DNA from: Nocardia africana NBRC 100379 | Lineage (GTDB): Bacteria > Actinomycetota > Actinomycetes > Mycobacteriales > Mycobacteriaceae | Length of the DNA: 64,000 bases | Assembly (NCBI RefSeq): GCF_001612635.1 | Contig: NZ_BDAV01000011.1 | Location: 62,001 to 126,000, forward strand | Direction of reading: 5' to 3' | In this document: positions 43,501-51,266 of the stretch, in pieces | How positions within the stretch are numbered: position 1 is the stretch's first letter | How the letters are laid out: the number at the start of each line of letters is the position of its first letter | The notes under the pieces: generated by a model | The model's database searches: none | Seen by the model: only the letters and a program-made list of their open reading frames with translations | Told to the model about the DNA's origin: nothing | Program-made: the position numbers and the translations under genes

Positions 43501-44268
43501 CTGCCCTACGGCGCCGAATTCGGCACCCTCGTGCACGGCGTGCTCGAGCTGGTCGACACCGATGCCCCCGATCTGGCCGCCGAGGTCCGGCTGCGCTGCG
43601 AACAGGCCGTCGAGCAACTCATGGCCGATATCGATCCCGGCGCCCTCGCTCACGCGCTCGTCGCGGTGTTGCGCACGCCGTGTGATCCGGTCGCGCTGGC
43701 CGATATCCGCTCCCGGGATCGGTTGAACGAACTGGAATTCGAGTTGCCGCTCGCGGGTGGTGACGACCCGGTGGCGCAGCGGGTGACGGTCCGGCGCATC
43801 GGCGCCCTGCTGCGCAAACATCTGCGGTCCGACGATCCGTTCGCCGGCTACGCCGATGCCCTCGACCTGCTCGACGATATTCCGCTGCGCGGGTATCTGA
43901 CCGGAAGTATCGACGCGGTGCTGCGGACCGACGGCCCCCGCTTCCTGGTCGTCGACTACAAGACCAATCGGCTCGGCACCGGTGAGCTGACCGTCGCGCA
44001 CTACCGGCGCGACCGCATGGCCGAGGAGATGACGCGTTCGCACTATCCGCTGCAGGCGCTGCTGTATTCGGCTGCGCTGCACCGCTATCTGCGCTGGCGG
44101 TTGCCCGGCTACGACCCGGCTCGCCACCTCGGTGGGGTGCGCTATCTGTTCGTGCGCGGCATGATCGGTCCCGCCACCCCGCCCGGCCACGGCGTCTTCG
44201 ACTGGGACCCACCGGCGGAGCTGATCGTGGCGCTGTCGGATCTGCTGGCCGGTCAGGAGGGCGGATGA
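40513..44268 (+). CDS. recB: Exodeoxyribonuclease V subunit beta, RecB, with acidic N-terminal extension
   Basis: 1251 residues from the ATG that overlaps the recC stop. Helicase: Walker A EASAGTGKTYAI at about 165-173, DEFQDTDPLQWDILR for motif II, GDPKQAIYAFRGAE for motif III, and VHASKGLEFPVVYLPFAW near motif V. Nuclease domain: LVVDYKTN with upstream Glu/Asp. In other RecB proteins Walker A is about 20-30 residues from the start; here ~140 extra residues rich in Asp, Glu and Ala (about 30-130) precede it. The enzyme is a 3'-5' helicase and the nuclease of RecBCD. Confidence 0.94.
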   Translation: MTEELFPVTDLRTAEAPAHTTTRRRRTRDADESADAAELFAVDEVSPGNGTDLPDSAGKPSDAEAADVGASDAVDAEAADTVGTEAVDTEGACVDAADRTVPEMAVRSVDVEAEPAPARSPSNRRNTASGSPGRRNVRGIATRGAASFGQFDLCGELPTGTTVLEASAGTGKTYAIVGLAVRFVAEGLVDISQLLLVTFSRAATQELRERTRERFVTVAAALDDPEAARAGTDELIAHLADADPAEVARRRRRLVAALSDFDAGTISTTHGFCQRMLDELGIEGEHDPRVRLVEGIEELVSTVAEDLYLARYARGGAPMPVRQALSLAAAAVADRRARLVPGEELGDHPAAEAAAFAAAVRAEVDRRKRLSGIRDFDDQLVLLHDVLADPVHGERACRRIRDRFRVTLVDEFQDTDPLQWDILRRVFHDHTTLVLVGDPKQAIYAFRGAEVLSYLDAVAHAGTRRELDTNRRSDAGLLAALHHMLGGAALGHAQITVPPVTAVRPRSRLAGPEGAAVPLRLRCFPRQGAGPLNGSGFPVVGRQRDRVATDLAADIVRTLESGARFGDRALGPGDIAVLVRTRAQIDLVRAELDRAGVASVLAGGASVFATRSATDWLWVLRALEQPHRGDRVRLAATTPLLGLSAADIDAGGADLVGRLSTQLRDAARLFARSGFAAVFDRLSAQAQPAPRLLAQSGGERRLTDLRHIAQLLDEVAARESLGLTALTRWLADRVRDPASGAVAGRSRRLDRDAAAVQIATVHASKGLEFPVVYLPFAWDGAKNPNPSTLLFHDGDERVLDVGGPEAPGYAEHRRRCEAEEAGEELRLLYVALTRAQCQVVAWWAPAYGTAAAPLHRMILGRAPGSAEVPARSEVPADPIVLQQLREWAAAAGPGLIEIEPVRAAVEAQLRTERGHTGDTALAAARFTRSVDHDWRRTSYSALTASAHEVSHGATDFVAPDTVEGGADEPLSPAPELGPGLGGEDEFAGAPLSLMNDLPYGAEFGTLVHGVLELVDTDAPDLAAEVRLRCEQAVEQLMADIDPGALAHALVAVLRTPCDPVALADIRSRDRLNELEFELPLAGGDDPVAQRVTVRRIGALLRKHLRSDDPFAGYADALDLLDDIPLRGYLTGSIDAVLRTDGPRFLVVDYKTNRLGTGELTVAHYRRDRMAEEMTRSHYPLQALLYSAALHRYLRWRLPGYDPARHLGGVRYLFVRGMIGPATPPGHGVFDWDPPAELIVALSDLLAGQEGG

Positions 44269-46145
44269 CGGCGATTGCTCTGGCGCAGCGCGCCACGGGA
44301 CTGTTGCGGACCTTCAACACCGCCGGTGTGCTGTCGGCGGCCGATGTGCACGTGGCGTTGCGGCTGGGCCGGCTCGGCGGTGAATCCGGGGAACAGGTGC
44401 TGTTGGCCGCCGCCCTCGCGGTGCGCGCGGTGCGGTCGGGGTCGGTGTGCCTGGAGCTGCGGCGCATGCACGAAATCGGCGTCGACGGTGAGGGTTTCGA
44501 TCTCGGCGACGCGGAGCCGATCGATCCCGCTCTGCTGCCCTGGCCTGATGTCGACAGCCTGTGTGAGCAGTTGCGCGCGAGCCCGCTGGTGTGCGGCAGT
44601 CCGGCCGGACCGCTGTGCCCGCTGCGGCTGGTCGACTCCGAGGGCGGGCCGCTGCTGTATCTGGATCGCTACTACCGGCAGGAACAGACGATTCGCGAGG
44701 TGCTCGCGGAGCGTGCGCACGGCCATCCGCTCGTCGACCCGGACACCGTGCGCCGCGAACTGGACCGGCTGTTCCCCGGCACGGGCGGGCCCGGCGCCGC
44801 CCCGGACCGCCAGCGCATCGCCGCCGCCGTCGCCGCCACCAGCTGGACCACGGTGGTCGCCGGTGGCCCGGGTACCGGCAAGACCCACACCATCGCCCGC
44901 ATTCTCGCACTGCTGGTCGCTCATCAGCGCGCCGTCGCCGACACGGCCCCGCTGCGTATCGCGCTGGCCGCCCCGACCGGCAAAGCCGCTGCGCGCCTGC
45001 AGGAATCGGTGCGCGAACAGGCCGGCGATCTCGACCTCCCGGAACTGACCGCGGCCACCGTGCACCGGCTGCTGGGCTGGCAGCGCGGCGGTACCACCCG
45101 CTTCCGCCATCACGCTCACAACCGGCTGCCCTACGACGTCATCGTCGTCGACGAAACCTCCATGGTGTCGCTGACCATGATGAGCAGGCTGCTGCCGGCC
45201 GTGCGCCCGGACGCGCGGCTGGTCCTCGTCGGCGACCCGGACCAGCTGGCCTCCGTCGACGCCGGCGCCGTCCTCGCCGATCTGGTCGCCGGGCCCGTGG
45301 CCGGCCCGCCGAATCCGATCCTCGAGCAGATCCTGGACACCGGTTCCGGCCCGGTGGCGGGTGCCGAGGATCTCAGCGAACGTGAGCGGAACCGCTTGCG
45401 CGGCGGCATGATTCGTCTCACTCGCGGCCGCCGGTTCGGTGGCCGGATCGCCGATCTGGCGGTGGCGGTGCGCGCCGGGGACGCCGAGACCGCGCTGGCG
45501 CTGCTGCACGACGGCGGCGCGGAACTGTCCCTGCACGAGCCCGACGAGATCGCCGATGTGCGCGCCGACGTGGTGCGCGCCGCGCGCGAATCCACCGCCG
45601 CCGCCGAGGCCGGGGACGCCGCGGCCGCGCTGCGGGCAATGGAATCGCATCGCCTGTTGTGTGCGCACCGGCAGGGGCCGTTCGGTGTCGAACGGTGGGA
45701 CCGGATGGCCGGCGGCTGGGTGGCCGCGGCCGGCATCGGGACGGAAACCTTTGCGGGACAGTGGTTTCCCGGACAGCCACTGCTGGTGACCGCCAATGAT
45801 CACGAGGCCCGCATCTACAACGGCGACACCGGCGTCATCGTGCGGTCCGCCGACGGTGGCCTGCGCGCCGCGCTGCAGCGCGGCAGCGAACCGTACCTGG
45901 TGCATCCCACCCAATTCCCGGGGGTGACCACGGTGTACGCGATGACCATCCATCGCAGCCAGGGCAGCCAGTACGGTGCGGTGACGATCGTGCTGCCGGG
46001 CCCGGAATCGACGCTGCTGACTCGTGAACTGCTCTACACCGCGATCACTCGCGCCCGGCAGCGGGTCCGCATCATCGGTACGGCGGAGGCGCTGGAGGCC
46101 GGGATCTCGCGGCGGGTGCTGCGGGCCAGCGGGTTGCGCGGCTGA
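44265..46145 (+). CDS. recD: Exodeoxyribonuclease V subunit alpha, RecD
   Basis: 626 residues, starting at the ATG that overlaps the recB stop. SF1B 5'-3' helicase: Walker A GGPGTGKTHTIARI near residue 200, DETSMVSL for motif II, GDPDQLASVDAGAVL for motif III, and TIHRSQGSQY for motif V, with an N-terminal helical domain that contacts RecC. It provides the second motor of RecBCD. It ends the operon and converges on a tetR gene after 21 bases. Confidence 0.95.
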   Translation: MTAIALAQRATGLLRTFNTAGVLSAADVHVALRLGRLGGESGEQVLLAAALAVRAVRSGSVCLELRRMHEIGVDGEGFDLGDAEPIDPALLPWPDVDSLCEQLRASPLVCGSPAGPLCPLRLVDSEGGPLLYLDRYYRQEQTIREVLAERAHGHPLVDPDTVRRELDRLFPGTGGPGAAPDRQRIAAAVAATSWTTVVAGGPGTGKTHTIARILALLVAHQRAVADTAPLRIALAAPTGKAAARLQESVREQAGDLDLPELTAATVHRLLGWQRGGTTRFRHHAHNRLPYDVIVVDETSMVSLTMMSRLLPAVRPDARLVLVGDPDQLASVDAGAVLADLVAGPVAGPPNPILEQILDTGSGPVAGAEDLSERERNRLRGGMIRLTRGRRFGGRIADLAVAVRAGDAETALALLHDGGAELSLHEPDEIADVRADVVRAARESTAAAEAGDAAAALRAMESHRLLCAHRQGPFGVERWDRMAGGWVAAAGIGTETFAGQWFPGQPLLVTANDHEARIYNGDTGVIVRSADGGLRAALQRGSEPYLVHPTQFPGVTTVYAMTIHRSQGSQYGAVTIVLPGPESTLLTRELLYTAITRARQRVRIIGTAEALEAGISRRVLRASGLRG

Positions 46146-46166
46146 TCCGGGTCGCCCCTGCCGGTT

Positions 46167-46871
46167 TCACTCCGGTGCGGGCAGGAAGATCCCCGGAATC
46201 GTCAGCGCGAGTTCGACGTCCTCGCGCCGCCCCAGCGTGACCAGCACGGTGCGGATCATCGTCAGCCGGGCCTCGGCGACCGCGTCGGGATCGGGCTCCG
46301 CGCCCGGCGCCGTGGCCAGCGACACCTGGTAGACCACGAAGGCACAGACCTGCAGCGCGGTGTCGAGATCCAGCGGTGCGGGCAGTTGCCGGCCCAGCAC
46401 CGCGAACTTCTCCCGCACCAGCGCGCGGATGTCGTCGAAGGCCTGCTCCCGGTACGCCGAGACCGGTGAGGCCGGATCGTGCAGCTCCGCGAACACCGGC
46501 CGCAGCATCGGCCCGTGCCCGCGGGCCCAGTCCAGGTAGGCGTCGATGATGCCGATACCGAGTGCCACGGGCTCGTCGGACTCCTCCAGTGCCCTGCGGA
46601 TGCCGCCCACCAGTCCCTCGTTGGACTGGGTGAGAACCACGTCGAGCGGGGCAGTGGCGTTGGCGAAGTAGCGGTAGAAGGTGGGCCGGGAAATCCCGGC
46701 CTGTTCGATGATGCGGGCGACACTCAGTCCGCGCGAACCGAATTCGGTGAACACCGCGGCGGTGGCGGCGACGATGCGGGAGCGCACCTCGTCGGCCTGG
46801 GCGGGCGTCTGCGGCGGCCGGCCTCGGCGAGCAGCGCCGTTGTGAGTGGTGACCATCCCGTCCTGCGGCAT
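46167..46871 (-). CDS. TetR-family regulator of the aldehyde dehydrogenase-SDR operon
   Basis: 234 residues from the ATG at 46871, which has AGGGAGG eight bases upstream. Helix-turn-helix at about 25-70 (IVAATAAVFTEFGSRGLS, ARIIEQAGISRPTFYRYF) with a helical C-terminal domain. A longer frame to 46919 would overlap the promoter. Two tandem palindromes between it and the divergent aldehyde dehydrogenase gene are the obvious binding sites. Probable inducer: a substrate or product of the dehydrogenase operon. Confidence 0.9.
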   Translation of the reverse strand: MPQDGMVTTHNGAARRGRPPQTPAQADEVRSRIVAATAAVFTEFGSRGLSVARIIEQAGISRPTFYRYFANATAPLDVVLTQSNEGLVGGIRRALEESDEPVALGIGIIDAYLDWARGHGPMLRPVFAELHDPASPVSAYREQAFDDIRALVREKFAVLGRQLPAPLDLDTALQVCAFVVYQVSLATAPGAEPDPDAVAEARLTMIRTVLVTLGRREDVELALTIPGIFLPAPE

Positions 46872-46902
46872 CCGTGGTGCCTCCCTGATCGGTCGTGCGG
46901 AC

Positions 46903-46963
46903 TTGACAGTGCCCGGCATCGCCCCATTAATCTAACATCGGTGTTAATCTAACACTGGTGTTC
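46903..46963 (+). promoter_or_regulatory. Dehydrogenase operon promoter with tandem TetR operators
   Basis: TTGACA (46903-46908) is followed after 17-19 bases by ATTAAT/TAATCT as -10. Palindromes TAACA-TCGG-TGTTA (46933-46946) and AACAC-TG-GTGTT (46951-46962) are set 17 bases apart as direct copies of TAATCTAACA, covering the transcription start. Confidence 0.75.
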
Positions 46964-47002
46964 AACAAATTGTTGGGCATCTGCCGACCGAGAGGGCCGA
47001 CA

Positions 47003-48571
47003 ATGACGACCGCCCCAGACCTCGCCGCCCCGGCCCTGCCGCAGGAGTTGGTGGACCGCCTGCTCGCGCACGCCACCGCGGGTGGCGCGCCCTCGGTCGC
47101 GGTCTTCGCCCCGGCCACCGGCGCGAAGATCGCCGATCTGCCGCAGTCGTCCACCGCCGATATCGATGCCGCCTTCGCGACCGCCCGCAGCGCCCAGCAG
47201 CAGTGGGCGCGGGTTCCGGTGCGCGAACGCGTCGCGGTGCTGCGCCGCTTCCACGATCTGGTCCTGGCCGAACAGGACACCATCCTCGACATCGTGCAGA
47301 CCGAGGCCGGCAAATCCCGCGTGCACGCCTTCGACGAGGTGGGTGACGTGGCGGTCAACGCCCGCTACTACGCCGCCACGGCCGAACGACTGCTGGCCTC
47401 GCGCACCCCGCGCGGTGTGCTGCCGGTGCTCACCAAGGTGGAGGTCCGCAACCGGCCGAAGGGTGTCGTCGCGGTGATCTCGCCGTGGAATTACCCGCTG
47501 GCCCTGGCCGCCTCCGACGCGCTGCCCGCGCTGATGGCCGGTAACGCGGTCGTCGCGCGACCGGACAACCAGACCGCGCTCACCGCCCTGTGGGCGATCG
47601 ACGTCGCCGAACGCGCCGGTCTGCCCGCGGGTCTGTGGCAGGCGGTGCTGGGCCGCGGCTCGGTGATCGGCGGCGAGGTGATCGCGCGCGCCGACTACGT
47701 CGACTACACCGGTTCCAGCGCCACCGGCCGCACCATCGCCCGGCAGGCGGGGGAGCGGCTGATCGGCTACTCGCTCGAACTGGGCGGCAAGAATCCACTG
47801 CTGGTGCTCGCCGACGCCGATGTGAGCGCGGCCGCCAAGATCGCGGTGCGCGCCTGTTTCGCCTCGGCCGGGCAGCTGTGCGAATCCATCGAGCGCGTCT
47901 ATGTGCACGACCGTGTCTACGATCGCTTCGTCAGCGAATTCACCGCCGGCACACAGGCTTTGCGGCTCGGTTCGGCACTCGACTACTCCTACGAGATGGG
48001 TTCGCTGACCTTCGCGCGCCAGCTCGACACGGTCACCGAACACGTCCGGGACGCCGTCGCCAAGGGCGCGACCGTGCTGGCCGGTGGCCGTGCGCGGCCG
48101 GACCTCGGCCCCTACTTCTACGAGCCGACCGTGCTGGCCGGGGTGCGCCCGGGGATGACGGTCTATCGCGAGGAGACCTTCGGCCCGGTCGTCTCGATCT
48201 ACCGCGTGCACAGCGACGACGAGGCCGTCGAGCAGGCCAACGACACCGCCTACGGCCTCAACGCCAGTGTGTGGAGCCGCGATACCGGACGCGCCCGCGA
48301 GATCGCCGCCCGCATCCACGCCGGATCGGTGAACGTGAACGAGGGTTTCATCGCCGCGTGGGGCAGTGTCGCGGCCCCCTCGGGCGGGCTCGGCATCTCG
48401 GGCAGCGGCCGCCGCCACGGTCCGGAGGGACTGCTCAAATACGTCGACACCCAGACCATCGCGGTCCAGCGCGCACTGCCGATCGCGCCGCTGCCGGGCA
48501 TGTCGGAAGCGCTGTGGGCGAAGACCATGACGCTCTACTTCGGCGCGATGAAGGCGTTGCGGCAGAAGTGA
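47003..48571 (+). CDS. NAD(P)-dependent aldehyde dehydrogenase, succinic-semialdehyde type
   Basis: 522 residues from ATG at 47003 behind GAGAGG. ALDH landmarks: SPWNYPLALAASDALPALMAG (shortened), TGSSATGR, general base in LELGGKNP, nucleophile in SAGQLCESIERVY, and EETFGPVVSIYR. The text strongly resembles M. tuberculosis GabD2 (Rv1731), a succinate semialdehyde dehydrogenase-like enzyme. The pairing with an SDR gene 36 bases downstream suggests alcohol to aldehyde to acid conversion of an alkyl or aryl substrate, so the true substrate may be a longer aldehyde. Controlled by the divergent TetR. Confidence 0.9.
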   Translation: MTTAPDLAAPALPQELVDRLLAHATAGGAPSVAVFAPATGAKIADLPQSSTADIDAAFATARSAQQQWARVPVRERVAVLRRFHDLVLAEQDTILDIVQTEAGKSRVHAFDEVGDVAVNARYYAATAERLLASRTPRGVLPVLTKVEVRNRPKGVVAVISPWNYPLALAASDALPALMAGNAVVARPDNQTALTALWAIDVAERAGLPAGLWQAVLGRGSVIGGEVIARADYVDYTGSSATGRTIARQAGERLIGYSLELGGKNPLLVLADADVSAAAKIAVRACFASAGQLCESIERVYVHDRVYDRFVSEFTAGTQALRLGSALDYSYEMGSLTFARQLDTVTEHVRDAVAKGATVLAGGRARPDLGPYFYEPTVLAGVRPGMTVYREETFGPVVSIYRVHSDDEAVEQANDTAYGLNASVWSRDTGRAREIAARIHAGSVNVNEGFIAAWGSVAAPSGGLGISGSGRRHGPEGLLKYVDTQTIAVQRALPIAPLPGMSEALWAKTMTLYFGAMKALRQK

Positions 48572-48607
48572 TCTCGCCCGCTCGGGCACATCGGAAAGGG
48601 AACGAAC

Positions 48608-49435
48608 ATGGATACGGTCGCGGGCAAGCGGGTGCTGATCACCGGCGCGGCGATGGGCCTGGGCAAATCCTTCGCCCAGCGGGCGGTGCGCGAACAGGCC
48701 GCCGACGTGGTGCTGTGGGATGTCAACGAGACCGCGCTGAAGCAGACCGCGGCCGAACTGTCCTCCGGATCGGTGAGCCGGGTGCACCACTACGTGGTCG
48801 ACGTCTCCGACCAGCAGTCGATCGTCGACGCCGCGGCCGCGGTGCGATCGGAGGTCGGCGATATCGACGTGCTGGTCAACAACGCCGGAATCGTGCGCGG
48901 CAACGGCTACTTCTGGGAGACCGAGAACCGCGCCGACATCGACAAGACGATGGCGATCAATTCGCTGGCGCCCATGTACATCGCGCTGGAATTCCTGCCC
49001 GCGATGGTGGACCGCAAGACCCCCGCTCGGGTGCTGAACATCGCCTCCTCGGCGGCGCTGGTGTCCAATCCGCGCATGAGTGTCTACGCCGCGTCCAAGT
49101 GGGCGGCGCTCGGCTGGTCGGATTCGGTGCGCCTGGAACTCGAGCAGTCCGGCAACGAGCACGTGAAGGTCACCACGGTGTGCCCGACCTACATCAACAC
49201 CGGAATGTTCGACGGCGCCAAGGGTTTCTGGTTCACGCCGATCCTGGAGCAGGAAGAGGTCGTCGACACCGCGTGGCGGGAGATGAAGAACGGTGCGGCG
49301 CTGGTCGTGCTGCCGTGGACCTCCCGGCTCAACCGCGCCATCTCCGGTCTGCTGCCGCTGAAGGTGCGCGACTACTACCTGAACAAGGTGGGCGTGTACC
49401 ACTCGATGGACGAATTCACCGGCCGCAAGTCCTGA
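48608..49435 (+). CDS. SDR-family oxidoreductase, 17-beta-HSD11/RDH10-like
   Basis: 275 residues. Cofactor motif TGAAMGLGKS, NNAG, catalytic Ser in IASSAA and YAASKWAALG. The layout, with VTTVCPTYINTGMFDG after the active site, is that of lipid-droplet type HSD17B11/RDH10 enzymes that oxidise hydrophobic alcohols with NAD. It lies 36 bases behind the aldehyde dehydrogenase in one operon and probably supplies its aldehyde. It converges on a NUDIX gene with 31 bases between. Confidence 0.9.
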   Translation: MDTVAGKRVLITGAAMGLGKSFAQRAVREQAADVVLWDVNETALKQTAAELSSGSVSRVHHYVVDVSDQQSIVDAAAAVRSEVGDIDVLVNNAGIVRGNGYFWETENRADIDKTMAINSLAPMYIALEFLPAMVDRKTPARVLNIASSAALVSNPRMSVYAASKWAALGWSDSVRLELEQSGNEHVKVTTVCPTYINTGMFDGAKGFWFTPILEQEEVVDTAWREMKNGAALVVLPWTSRLNRAISGLLPLKVRDYYLNKVGVYHSMDEFTGRKS

Positions 49436-49466
49436 GGCCCGGCAGATTCCCGAGACTTCGCCGGGT

Positions 49467-49982
49467 TCAGGAGGCTTCGCCGGTCCGGTCGCGCCACGGC
49501 AGCGTGACCGGCTCGGTCGGAATCCGTCCCGCCAGCAGCTCGCCGAGCAGCCCGGTCAGACCGAGCGGATACACCTGCTGATCGGTGCTCGCGAGCTCGT
49601 CGGCACTCCACCAGCGGAATTCATCGATGGCGGTGCTTTCGTAGCTCAGCAGACCGCTCGTATCCAGGTCGGCGCCGGTGGTGGGCAGCCGGTAGAAGAA
49701 GTAGTCCTCGCGGAACATGCCCGACAGCCATCCCGGAATATCCAGATGCCCGGCGGCCACCGCCACCTGCGGTCCGAGATCGGCTGTGCCGACTCGCAAT
49801 CCGGTCTCCTCACGCAGTTCCCGTGCCGCCGCCTCGGCGGGCGATTCCGCCGCGTCGATGCCGCCGCCGGGGGTGATCCAGTACAGCGGATCCAGCGTGC
49901 CGCGATAGGCGATGAGCAGAATCCGGTCGTCGGCGTCCGCGAGAATCACCCGTCCCGATCTGCGCACGTATCGCTGCTCCAC
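49467..49982 (-). CDS. NUDIX hydrolase
   Basis: 171 residues. The Nudix box is complete: GGIDAAE, then SPAEAAA, then RELREETGL (Gx5Ex7REUxEExGU). It hydrolyses a nucleoside-diphosphate-linked compound with Mg2+. N-terminal start VRRSGRVILADADDRILLI is typical of small housekeeping NUDIX proteins. It begins with GTG and is divergent from the SPFH gene with 84 bases between starts. Substrate not predictable. Confidence 0.9.
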   Translation of the reverse strand: MEQRYVRRSGRVILADADDRILLIAYRGTLDPLYWITPGGGIDAAESPAEAAARELREETGLRVGTADLGPQVAVAAGHLDIPGWLSGMFREDYFFYRLPTTGADLDTSGLLSYESTAIDEFRWWSADELASTDQQVYPLGLTGLLGELLAGRIPTEPVTLPWRDRTGEAS

Positions 49983-50066
49983 AACGCCTCATGCTAGCGG
50001 CCGCGGCGAATCCGTTTGTGCCATACTCTGCGCGGCGGAATGCGCCGAGGGAGGACGGAAGTACGC

Positions 50067-51239
50067 ATGGGCCTGATGGACAAGATCCGCGGTGAATTCG
50101 TCGACATCATCGAATGGCTCGACGATACGAATTCCACGCTGGCGTGGCGGTTCCCGCGCTACGACAACGAGATCAAGAACGGCGCCGAACTGATCGTGCG
50201 CGAGGGCCAGCAGGCCGTCTTCGTCTACCGGGGGCAGCTCGCCGACCGGTACGAGCCCGGCCATTACGCCCTGACCACGGAGAACATGCCGATCATGTCC
50301 ACCCTGCAGGGGTGGAAGCACGGGTTCAACAGCCCGTTCCGGTCGGAGGTGTATTTCGTCAACACCCGGCCCGTCACCGATTTCCGCTGGGGCACACCGC
50401 AACCGGTGACGGTGCGCGATCCCGACTTCCGCATGGTGCAGGTCCGCGCCAACGGCACCACCATCGTCAAGGTGGTCGACCCGGCCGTCTTCCTGCGCCA
50501 GGTCATCGGGACCGAGAGCGTGGTCGACATGGAGCAGATCACCGATCTGCTGCGGCGCACCGTCGCGCTGGCCTTCTCGGATATGGTGCTCGCCACCGGC
50601 CTGGGCGCGATCGATCTCCAGGGCCGTCAGGTCGAATTGTCCGACAAGCTGCGCGAATTCGTGGCGCAGCGGGTGGCGTCGTTCGGACTCGGTGTCGACG
50701 CGGTCACCATGACGATCTCGCTGCCGGAGGAAATTCAGCAGGCGATGACTCGCGGTGTGGCCCGCGGCGTCGAGGCCAGTGGATTCGCCGACAACGTCCG
50801 CGATCCGAACCGGTACCAGCAGGTGCAGGCGGCCGACGCGATGCTCGCCGCAGCGCAGAATCCCGGCGGCGGTGCGATGGGCGCGGCGATGCAGGCCGGG
50901 ATGGGCGTGGCCCTGGGCGGGCAGATGGCGGGCGCGATGCAGGCCGGATTCGCGCAACCCGCCGCCGGCTATGCCCAGCCGGGCTACGGGCAGCAGCCAC
51001 CGCCGCTTCCGGGGCAGCAGCAGTTCCACATCGACCTCGACGGACAGGCAGCGGGTCCGTTCCCGGTCGACCAATTGCGCCAGTTCGTCGCCGCCGGCCG
51101 CCTCACGCCGCAGACGAACGTCTGGACCACCGGCATGTCCGCGTGGGCCGCGGCCTCGACGGTCCCCGCGCTGCAACCGCTGTTCGGTGGTCCGCCGCCG
51201 CTGCCCGGCACCCCGCCCCCGCCGCCTCCCGCCGGCTGA
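50067..51239 (+). CDS. SPFH-domain protein with C-terminal GYF_2 domain (YdjI-like)
   Basis: 390 residues from ATG at 50067. N-terminal region (MGLMDKIRGEFVDIIEWLDD) and strands KNGAELIVREGQQAVFVYRGQ belong to the YdjI/virion-core-type SPFH family; the SPFH core runs to about 260, then a Gly/Ala/Met/Gln-rich linker, and a GYF_2 domain at about 325-370 (FHIDLDGQAAGPFPVDQL) that binds Pro-rich peptides. The tail is poly-Pro. Bacillus YdjI works with YdjG and YdjH to bring PspA to stressed membrane. Here the next two genes look like those partners. It is followed by the zinc-ribbon gene after 27 bases. Confidence 0.85.
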   Translation: MGLMDKIRGEFVDIIEWLDDTNSTLAWRFPRYDNEIKNGAELIVREGQQAVFVYRGQLADRYEPGHYALTTENMPIMSTLQGWKHGFNSPFRSEVYFVNTRPVTDFRWGTPQPVTVRDPDFRMVQVRANGTTIVKVVDPAVFLRQVIGTESVVDMEQITDLLRRTVALAFSDMVLATGLGAIDLQGRQVELSDKLREFVAQRVASFGLGVDAVTMTISLPEEIQQAMTRGVARGVEASGFADNVRDPNRYQQVQAADAMLAAAQNPGGGAMGAAMQAGMGVALGGQMAGAMQAGFAQPAAGYAQPGYGQQPPPLPGQQQFHIDLDGQAAGPFPVDQLRQFVAAGRLTPQTNVWTTGMSAWAAASTVPALQPLFGGPPPLPGTPPPPPPAG

Positions 51240-51266
51240 CCGCACCTGAGCCGAACCGGGGGACAG

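Noticed and set aside
46949..49402. 817-codon minus-strand frame across the aldehyde dehydrogenase and SDR genes
   Set aside because: Antisense shadow with no recognisable motif.
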